DNA of 64,000 nucleotides from Pengzhenrongella sicca (GTDB lineage Bacteria > Actinomycetota > Actinomycetes > Actinomycetales > Cellulomonadaceae). The notes below the pieces were generated by a model. The model ran no database searches. It was given only the letters and a program-made list of their open reading frames with translations, and had not been told where the DNA came from. Positions 35,691 through 41,518 of the stretch are shown here, piece after piece (the stretch's first letter is position 1; every line of letters begins with the position of its first letter). A program made the position numbers and the translations under genes. The DNA lies in assembly GCF_017569225.1 (NCBI RefSeq), contig NZ_CP071868.1, positions 248,001 to 312,000 of the forward strand. The letters run 5' to 3'.

Positions 35691-35705
35691 CGGATGGTGG
35701 ACCGA

Positions 35706-36515
35706 TCAGGCGTGCGTGACCCGCCGCGCGACGACGCGCCAGCCGATCGCCCCGACGGCCACCGCGGCGGCGACGGCACCGACGGCCACGACCACCGGCG
35801 TCGGCGGGGTCAGGCGCGAGCGCAGGGACACCGGCCGCCGGAACGTCAGCACCCCCCAGCCGCTGGCGAGGGCGAGCCGGCGCAGCGCGCGGTCGGGATT
35901 CACCGCGAAGCCGTGCCCGACGGCGGCCAGCATCGGGGCGTCCGTGATCGAGTCGGAGTAGGCGTAGCTCGCCGCGAGGTCGTAGCCCTGCGCCGCCGCG
36001 AGCTCGCGGATGGCGCTGGCCTTGTTCTCCCCGTAGGCGTAGAAGTCGATCCCGCCCGTGTACTTGCCGTCGGCGACCGTCATCCGCGTCGCGATGACGC
36101 GGTCGGCGCCGAGGACGGCGGCGATCGGCTCGACGACCTCGGCGCCCGAGGCGGAGACGACGACGACGTCGCGGCCGGCCGCGTGGTGCTCCTCGATCAG
36201 GGCGACGGCCTCGGCGTAGACCGTGGGGTCGATGAGGTCGTGCAGCGTCTCGGCGACGATCTGCGAGATCTGGGCGACGTCCCAGCCGATGGCGAGCTCG
36301 GAGAGCCGCGCGCGCAGCCGTTCGGTCTGGTCGGCGTCGGCGCGCCCGACGAGGTAGACGAACTGCGCGTAGGCGGTGCGCAGCACGTCCCGGCGCGTGA
36401 TGAGTCCGCCCGCGAGGAACGGACGGGAGAACGCCGTCGCGGACGAGGTGGCGATGATCGTCTTGTCCAGGTCGAAGAACGCGGCGGCGGCGTCCGCGGT
36501 CGGTGTGCCTGCCAT
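35706..36515 (-). CDS. HAD-IB family hydrolase with C-terminal membrane anchor
   Basis: A 269-residue phosphatase of the SerB-like HAD subfamily IB. Motif I is AAFFDLDKTIIATS near residue 13, motif II is VVVVSASGAEVV, motif III uses the Lys of YGENKAS, and motif IV is YSDSITDAPML. After the catalytic domain comes a hydrophobic helix (VVVAVGAVAAAVAVGAIGWRVV) followed by Arg residues. This suggests a tail-anchored or peripheral membrane protein. ATG at 36515 has a GGAGAGG upstream; a TTG just before it is not needed. It corresponds by position to mycobacterial Rv3661, divergent from the Tad operon. Substrate unknown. Confidence 0.88.
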   Translation of the reverse strand: MAGTPTADAAAAFFDLDKTIIATSSATAFSRPFLAGGLITRRDVLRTAYAQFVYLVGRADADQTERLRARLSELAIGWDVAQISQIVAETLHDLIDPTVYAEAVALIEEHHAAGRDVVVVSASGAEVVEPIAAVLGADRVIATRMTVADGKYTGGIDFYAYGENKASAIRELAAAQGYDLAASYAYSDSITDAPMLAAVGHGFAVNPDRALRRLALASGWGVLTFRRPVSLRSRLTPPTPVVVAVGAVAAAVAVGAIGWRVVARRVTHA

Positions 36516-36761
36516 CAATCGGCCCCTCTCCTGCCCGGCGTCGGGCGCACGAGGGCCCGCCCGGCGAGCCTAACCACGCGCGACCGGCCGACCCCAGGCG
36601 TGGGCCGCGTCGCGCCGTGCACATGCGTTCAGCCGTGGGCGCGGTGGGAGCTGCCCCGCGGGCGACGATGAGGCCGGCCAGGGGGTGGGGCTGCCGCCGG
36701 GGGTGGGCGGGCCGGTGTGGGCGGGCCGGGGTGGTGCGGGGCGCGCGGGAGCGGGAGGTGG

Positions 36762-37463
36762 GTGCCGGTGCCGGTGGTCGGTGTCGTGGGTGCGCGGGGC
36801 GGGCTCGGCGCGTCGTCGCTCGCGGCGGCGCTCGCCCGCCGCCTGGCCCGCGGTGGTTCGACGCCGGTCGCGCTCGTCGACCTGGACGGCGCGGGCGGCG
36901 GCCTCGACGTGCTGCTGGGGCTCGAGGAGGCCGGCGGGCTGCGCTGGCCGGACCTGCGCGGCGCCCGCGGCGACGTCGTCGGCGACGAGCTCACCGCCCT
37001 GCTGCCGCGGTGGTCCGGCGTCACTGTGCTGAGCGCGGACCGCTCCCGGCCGGGCGCGCCCGGCGCCGAGGTCCTCGCCGCGGTGCTCGACGCGCTCGGC
37101 GCGTGCCACGCGCACGTCGTGCTCGACCTCGACCGGGCGCAGGCCGTCGCGGGAGACCCGGCGCGGCGCTGCGCCGTGCTGTTCGTGCTCGCCGGGCGTG
37201 ACCTGCGGTCGGTCGCGGGCGTGCTCGCGCTGCGGGCGGCCGCGCTCGGCGCGGTCGCCGATGTGCGGCTGGTGGTGCGCGGCCCCGCCCCCGGCGGCCT
37301 CGGCGTGCTCGAGCTCGCGCACGTCGTCGACCTGCCCGTCGCCGCGTCGATGCGGCCGCAGCGGGGGCACGCGGCCGCCCTCGAGCGGGGCGGAGGGCCG
37401 GTCGCGCCCGCGCGCGGACCCCTCGCCCGCGCGGTCGCCCGGATGTCGGCGGGGCTGGGATGA
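36762..37463 (+). CDS. TadZ/CpaE-like (Ssd-type) protein with atypical Walker A
   Basis: A 233-residue MinD/ParA-fold protein, the actinobacterial CpaE homologue found in helicase/secretion loci (septum site-determining protein Ssd in mycobacteria). The P-loop reads VVGARGGLGASSLAAALA. Neither Lys of the deviant Walker A KGGxGK(S/T) is kept, so nucleotide binding may be weak or absent. VALVDLDGAGGGLDVLLG follows as the A'-like strand. In Tad systems this protein places the pilus machine at the cell pole or septum. The GTG at 36762 follows GGGAGG; one at 36768 is better spaced and equally likely. Its stop overlaps the tadA ATG. Confidence 0.78.
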   Translation: MPVPVVGVVGARGGLGASSLAAALARRLARGGSTPVALVDLDGAGGGLDVLLGLEEAGGLRWPDLRGARGDVVGDELTALLPRWSGVTVLSADRSRPGAPGAEVLAAVLDALGACHAHVVLDLDRAQAVAGDPARRCAVLFVLAGRDLRSVAGVLALRAAALGAVADVRLVVRGPAPGGLGVLELAHVVDLPVAASMRPQRGHAAALERGGGPVAPARGPLARAVARMSAGLG

Positions 37464-38650
37464 CGGCCGTCGCGGACGCCGACCCCCGGGTCGATCTGGA
37501 CCTGCTCGCGGACGTGCGGGCGCGCCTGGCCCGCGCCGGCGCGGCCCCGTCGGCGGAGCACGTCACGCGCGTCGTGCGCGAGTGCGGCGCGCTGCTCGGC
37601 AGCCGTGCGCTCGCGGACCTGGTCGCGGCGGTGCGGGCGGAGATGCTCGGCGCCGGCCCGCTTCAAGCGCTGCTCGACGAGGCGCAGGTCACGGACGTGC
37701 TGGTCAACGGGCCGCGGGACGTATGGGTCGAGCGCGCGGGCCGGCTCGAGCGGACCGCGGTCGACCTCGGGACGCCGGCGCAGGTGCGGGCGCTCGCGGT
37801 CCGGCTGGCGGCCGCCGGCGGCCAGCGGCTGGACGACGCGAGCCCGCTGGTCGACGCGCGCCTGCCCGACGGCACGCGCCTGCACGCCGTGCTGCCGCCG
37901 GTCGCGGGCGGCGGCACCCTGCTGTCGCTGCGGGTCCTGCGCCCGCGGGCGTTCACGCTGGCCGGGCTCGTGGCCGCCGGTGGCGTCGCGGCAGCGTTCG
38001 AGCCGGTGCTGCGGGCGCTGGTGGCCGAGCGGGCGAACGTGCTGGTCTCGGGTGCGACGGGGTCGGGCAAGACGACCCTGCTCGCGACCCTGCTCGCGCT
38101 CGTGCCGCCGACCGAGCGAATCGTCTGCATCGAGGAGGCAGGCGAGCTGGAGCCCGACCACCCGCACGTGGTCCGGCTGCTCGCCCGGCGGGCGAACGTC
38201 GAGGGGGTGGGGGAGGTGGGGCTGCCGGATCTCGTCCGGCAGGCGCTGCGGATGCGGCCCGATCGCATCGTGCTGGGGGAGTGCCGCGGGGCCGAGGTCC
38301 GGGAGGTGCTCACCGCCCTGAACACCGGGCACGAGGGCGGCTGGGCGACCGTGCATGCGAACACCGCGGCGGACGTACCCGCCCGGCTCGAGGCGCTCGC
38401 GGCCCTCGCGGGCCTGGACCGTGCCGCCGTGGCGGCGCAGGCGGCGAGCGCGCTCGACGCCGTCGTGCACCTGCGCCGCGACGGCGGGCGCCGGTACGTG
38501 GCCGAGGTCGCGGTGGTCGCGCGAGCGCCGGACGGCGAGCTCCGGGTCTCGGCGGCGCTCAGGGCGGCCGGGGCGGGGTCCGGGCCGGTTGAGCGCGGGC
38601 CGGGCTGGCCGCGGCTCGCCGAGCGGCTGGGGAGCGGGCCGGCGCCGTGA
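37460..38650 (+). CDS. tadA: Tad pilus assembly ATPase TadA/CpaF
   Basis: A 396-residue secretion ATPase of the type II/IV (VirB11-like) superfamily that powers Flp pilus assembly. N-terminal domain: AEMLGAGPLQALLDEAQVTDVLVNGP, typical of CpaF. Walker A is SGATGSGKTTL near residue 197. The Asp box includes IVCIEEAGELE, Walker B is RPDRIVLGECRG, and the His box is GWATVHANT. It is coupled by ATGA and GTGA overlaps to the neighbouring tadZ-like and tadB genes. Confidence 0.93.
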   Translation: MTAVADADPRVDLDLLADVRARLARAGAAPSAEHVTRVVRECGALLGSRALADLVAAVRAEMLGAGPLQALLDEAQVTDVLVNGPRDVWVERAGRLERTAVDLGTPAQVRALAVRLAAAGGQRLDDASPLVDARLPDGTRLHAVLPPVAGGGTLLSLRVLRPRAFTLAGLVAAGGVAAAFEPVLRALVAERANVLVSGATGSGKTTLLATLLALVPPTERIVCIEEAGELEPDHPHVVRLLARRANVEGVGEVGLPDLVRQALRMRPDRIVLGECRGAEVREVLTALNTGHEGGWATVHANTAADVPARLEALAALAGLDRAAVAAQAASALDAVVHLRRDGGRRYVAEVAVVARAPDGELRVSAALRAAGAGSGPVERGPGWPRLAERLGSGPAP

Positions 38651-39378
38651 GCATCCTGCTCGCGGCGGCGATCGCCGCCGCGGTGCTGGCGTTGCGCGGA
38701 CCGTGCGGACGCGCCCCGCGCGCGCTCGCGGCCCCGCGAGGTCGGATCGAGGGCCGCGGCGGCGGTCGCGCCGGCGTGGGTGTTCGCGTCGGAGCCAGTG
38801 GTCGGGCTGCCGGTGCCGGTGGCCGGGCTCATGTCGGAGTCGGCGCCGGCGCTAGGGGCAGGGCGGGCGCCGCGGCCGACCTGGCCGTCGTCGTCGTCGA
38901 GGTCGCGTCCCAGCTGCGGGCGGGAGCCGATCCGCGGCAGGCGTGGGAACGCACCCTCGGCGTCGCCGTCGGCCCGACCGGGCTGCCGCGTCCCGATCAG
39001 CTCGAGGCGCTCGTCGGCACGGGCGGGCACGCGCATGTCGTGGCCGTCCTCGCGGCCGGGCGGCTGGCGGGGGCGCTCGGCGCGCCGCTCGCGCCGGTGC
39101 TCGAGCGCGTCGCGGCCGCGCTTGGCGAGGCCGGGGAGGCCGAGGGTGAGCGGCGCGCTGCCCTTGCCGGGCCGCGCTCGACGGCATGGGTGCTCACCGC
39201 CCTGCCGGTGCTCGGGGTCGCGCTCGGTGCGGCCGTCGGCGCCGACCCGATCGGGGTGCTGCTGGGCGGGGGCGCGGGAACGGCGGCGTTGCTCGCCGGG
39301 CTCGCGCTGCTGGCCGTCGGCCGGTGGTGGATCGCGCGGCTCGTGCGCGCGGCGGTGCGCCGCGGGACGGGGTCGTGA
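38647..39378 (+). CDS. tadB: Tad pilus inner-membrane platform protein TadB
   Basis: A 243-residue membrane protein of the type II secretion F (GspF) family. After a short first helix comes a Gly/Arg/Ala-rich linker. The soluble T2SF domain follows (VVVVEVASQLRAGADPRQAWERT and VLERVAAALGEAGEAEGERRAALAGPRSTAWVL), then two C-terminal helices. With TadC it forms the platform that the TadA ATPase turns. GTG start overlaps the tadA stop; the end overlaps the tadC GTG. Confidence 0.85.
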   Translation: MSILLAAAIAAAVLALRGPCGRAPRALAAPRGRIEGRGGGRAGVGVRVGASGRAAGAGGRAHVGVGAGARGRAGAAADLAVVVVEVASQLRAGADPRQAWERTLGVAVGPTGLPRPDQLEALVGTGGHAHVVAVLAAGRLAGALGAPLAPVLERVAAALGEAGEAEGERRAALAGPRSTAWVLTALPVLGVALGAAVGADPIGVLLGGGAGTAALLAGLALLAVGRWWIARLVRAAVRRGTGS

Positions 39379-39968
39379 GGCTGTTCGTCGTGGTTACTGC
39401 ATGCCTGCTCGGTGCGGGCGCGCCGTGGGCCGCGGTCCGGTCGCGGGTGCGGCTGCGGGGACTGGGCGGGCCCCTCGCAGCGCGCCGTGACGGTCGCCGT
39501 CCGTCCGCCGCAGCCCGGCGCGGCCGTCCGGGCGCCCGGCCCGCGCCGGCTCGACTCGACCTCGTCGTGCTGCTCGACCTGGTCGACGTCGCGATCGCGA
39601 GCGGGGCGAGCCTGCCGCGCGCCGTGGGCGCCGTCGGGCAGGCGGCCGACGCCGAGGCGCTGGTGCGGGCCGCGTCGGCGCTGACCCTGGGCGCCGACTG
39701 GAGCGCGGCGTGGAGCGGCGCCCCAGCGTGGCTCGCGCCCCTGGTCGACGGGCTCGCGCCGACGTGGGCGACGGGCGCGACCCCCGGCCCGGCGCTGCGC
39801 GCGACGGCCGACCGCGTGCGGCGCGCGCGCCGGGTCCAGGCGCGGGAGGCCGCCGGGCGGCTGGGCGTCCTGCTCGTCCTGCCGCTCGGCCTGTGCTTCC
39901 TGCCGGCGTTCGTGCTCATCGGGCTGGTGCCGGTGATCGCGTCCCTCGCGGCCGGGGTGCTCGGCTGA
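39375..39968 (+). CDS. tadC: Tad pilus inner-membrane platform protein TadC
   Basis: A 197-residue T2SF-domain protein, short for TadC but the normal size in actinobacterial loci. It has an N-terminal helix (LFVVVTACLLGAGAP), then the domain segment LDLVVLLDLVDVAIASGASLPRAVGAVGQA and ADRVRRARRVQAREAAGRLGVLLVLPLGLCFLPAFVLIGL. The last is the diagnostic RxxEAxxRA.K(A/G)xxxLxLPL-type stretch, ending in a membrane helix. The stop codon lies inside the first unit of a 12-bp tandem repeat. Confidence 0.83.
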   Translation: MRLFVVVTACLLGAGAPWAAVRSRVRLRGLGGPLAARRDGRRPSAAARRGRPGARPAPARLDLVVLLDLVDVAIASGASLPRAVGAVGQAADAEALVRAASALTLGADWSAAWSGAPAWLAPLVDGLAPTWATGATPGPALRATADRVRRARRVQAREAAGRLGVLLVLPLGLCFLPAFVLIGLVPVIASLAAGVLG

Positions 39969-40070
39969 CCATCCGGCTGACCATCCGGCTGACCATCCGG
40001 CTGACCATCCGGCTGACCATCCGGCTGACCATCCGGCTGACCATCCGGCTGACCATCCGGCTGACCTCCC
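39963..40070 (+). repeat. 12-bp tandem repeat (8 perfect units plus one variant) before flp
   Basis: GGCTGACCATCC is repeated eight times without error at 39963-40058, followed by GGCTGACCTCCC. Degenerate GCTGACC(C/A) copies continue to about 40131. The first unit contains the tadC stop codon and the array ends 170 bases before the flp start. The array is identical in phase to the codon frame, so every unit carries TGA in one frame. Confidence 0.9.
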
Positions 40071-40240
40071 GCTGACCCACCGTGCTGCCCCCCGCTGACC
40101 CACCTCGCTGACCACCTTGCTGACCCACCCCCAGGCCGCGAGGGTGCGCGCTCGTCCCCCGGGGGACGGCCCGGTCGCGCGCGGCGGGCGGCGACTCGCG
40201 CACGGTGGGGGCTCGTCCACCACCCGAGGAAGGGATCACC

Positions 40241-40447
40241 ATGGTCAACCACGTCCACCCGCACCGCTTCGCCCCGCTCGCCCGCCGGCTCCGGCGGCAG
40301 GGGGCGGACGCCGGCATGGCCACCGCCGAGTACGCGATCGCGACCGTCGCGGCGGCCGGGTTCGCGGGCCTGCTCATCGTCATCCTGCGCGGCGACGCCG
40401 TCCGCGGGCTGCTGCTCGGGATCATCGAGCGGGCGCTGTCGTTGTGA
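40241..40447 (+). CDS. flp: Flp-type pilin (DUF4244)
   Basis: A 68-residue pilin precursor. A basic leader (residues 1-27, many Arg and His) is followed by GMATAEYAIATVAAAGFAGLLIVIL. This fits the prepilin cleavage rule: Gly-1, then Glu at +5 and Tyr at +6, then a hydrophobic stem. The short length and C terminus RALSL match the actinobacterial DUF4244 Flp family. ATG at 40241 has AGGAAGGG upstream. It follows a 272-base gap after tadC containing tandem repeats, so it may have its own promoter or be tuned by the repeats. Its stop overlaps the GTG of the TadE gene. Confidence 0.88.
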   Translation: MVNHVHPHRFAPLARRLRRQGADAGMATAEYAIATVAAAGFAGLLIVILRGDAVRGLLLGIIERALSL

Positions 40448-40815
40448 GCGGGCGCGGGCCGGTTCGCCGCCGCGAGGCCGGCAGCGTCACGGCGGAGCTC
40501 GCCGTCGCGCTGCCGGCCGTGACGCTCCTGCTCCTCGCACTGCTGGTGCTCGGCGCAGCCGCGGCCGGCCAGCTGCGGTGCGCAGACGCGGCCCGTGCCG
40601 GCGCGCGCGCCGCTGCGCTCGGGGAGACCGCCGCCGAGATCGCCGCGATCGCGGAGCGGCTCGCAGGCGACGGCGCGACGGTGGCGGTCACCGGCACCGG
40701 CACCGGCACCGACGGCTGGGTGACGGTCACGGTCAGCCGGCCCATCGCCGCGGGTCCGTTCGGCGCGGGCCCGCTGCACGCCCACGCGTCCGCGAGCGCC
40801 CGGGTCGAGCCGTGA
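40444..40815 (+). CDS. tadE: TadE-like pseudopilin
   Basis: A 123-residue minor pilin-like protein. RREAGSVTAELAVALPAVTLLLLALLVLG carries the TadE signature: a Gly, then Glu five to six residues on, and a single hydrophobic helix. The rest is an extracellular beta-rich domain with TGTGTGTDGWVTVTVS. The GTG start overlaps the flp stop, and the stop overlaps the next GTG. Cleavage by a prepilin peptidase is expected, but no such enzyme is encoded in this locus. Confidence 0.85.
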   Translation: MSGRGPVRRREAGSVTAELAVALPAVTLLLLALLVLGAAAAGQLRCADAARAGARAAALGETAAEIAAIAERLAGDGATVAVTGTGTGTDGWVTVTVSRPIAAGPFGAGPLHAHASASARVEP

Positions 40816-41348
40816 CGACCCGTACTGCTGGCCCGGGTACGCGTGTCGCGCGCACGCGTGCCGCGGGCGAACGTGGCGCGGGCGAACCTGCCGCGGGCGA
40901 ACCTGCCGCGGGTGAGCGGGGCGGGGGCGAGCGGGGCGCAGGCACCGTGCTCGTGCTCGGCCTCGTGGCGGTGACGCTCGTGCTGATCGCCGCGCTGGCG
41001 CTGGTTGCCCGGGCGCAGGCCGCCCGTGGTGCGGCGCAGGCGGCGGCGGACCTCGGGGCGCTCGCGGCCGCCGAGGCCCTCGTTCGTGGCCCGGATGGCC
41101 CGGACGTTCGTGCACCGGACGGCCCGGATGGCCCGGACGTTCGTGCACCGGACGGCCCGGGCGGCCCAAGCGGGCTCGACGGCTCGGCCTGTGACCTCGC
41201 CGGCCAGGTAGTGAGCGCGAACGGGGCAACCCTCACCGCCTGCCGCGTGCTGGGCGGCGGCGTCGTCCGGGTGAGCGCGTCGGTGCCCGGAGGACTCGGC
41301 ACCGCCACTGCGAGCGCGCGAGCGGGACCCGCCTCGGCCGCCGGCTGA
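40812..41348 (+). CDS. TadG/TadE-like protein of the helicase/secretion locus
   Basis: A 178-residue protein of the actinobacterial TadE-like type (mycobacterial Rv3654c position). A long basic, Ala/Gly/Glu repeat-rich leader (residues 1-42) precedes GAGTVLVLGLVAVTLVLIAALALVARAQAARGAAQAAADLGALAAAEAL. This is the conserved helix plus the A-DLGALAAA motif typical of TadG-like proteins. The outer domain contains two copies of an 11-residue GPDGPDVRAPD unit and one Cys pair (SACDLAG...LTACRV) that may form a disulfide. The GTG start overlaps the tadE stop. Confidence 0.8.
   Translation: MTTRTAGPGTRVARTRAAGERGAGEPAAGEPAAGERGGGERGAGTVLVLGLVAVTLVLIAALALVARAQAARGAAQAAADLGALAAAEALVRGPDGPDVRAPDGPDGPDVRAPDGPGGPSGLDGSACDLAGQVVSANGATLTACRVLGGGVVRVSASVPGGLGTATASARAGPASAAG
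41088..41153 (+). repeat. Perfect 33-bp tandem duplication inside the tadG-like gene
   Basis: Positions 41088-41120 and 41121-41153 are identical. They begin GGCCCGGATGGCC and end GCACCGGAC, and encode two GPDGPDVRAPD units in frame. This is a recent in-frame duplication. Confidence 0.85.
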
Positions 41349-41407
41349 CGTGGTCCGGCAGGTCGCCGACGCACGACGTGCCGGAGCGGTACGTGGCTGT
41401 CGATCCG

Positions 41408-41518
41408 GTCGAGTTCGTCCCCGCGCGTCGAGTTCGTCCCTTCTAAGGGACTACCTCGCCGCTAAGGGACTACCTCGCCGCGAACGGACTACCTCGCCGC
41501 AGATGAACTACCTCAGCT
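41408..41518. repeat. 19-bp repeat array with internal hairpin
   Basis: Two units of GTCGAGTTCGTCCC (41408 and 41427, period 19) are followed by three units built on ACTACCTCGCCG (41443, 41462, 41481, also period 19) and a diverged fourth (41500). The two halves are near inverse complements: CGAGTTCGTCCCT and AGGGACTACCTCG pair at 11 of 13 positions around CTA. Together they form a hairpin array between the convergent tadG-like and DEAH helicase genes. It likely terminates both. Confidence 0.75.

Noticed and set aside
35514-35720. Small protein genes in the Fic-HAD gap (several frames of 60-100 codons)
   Set aside because: None has a ribosome-binding site or recognisable sequence, and the frames run into neighbouring genes. 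A structured RNA explains the region better.
39963-40070. CRISPR-like array
   Set aside because: The units are only 12 bp, directly adjacent and without spacers; no cas genes are near.
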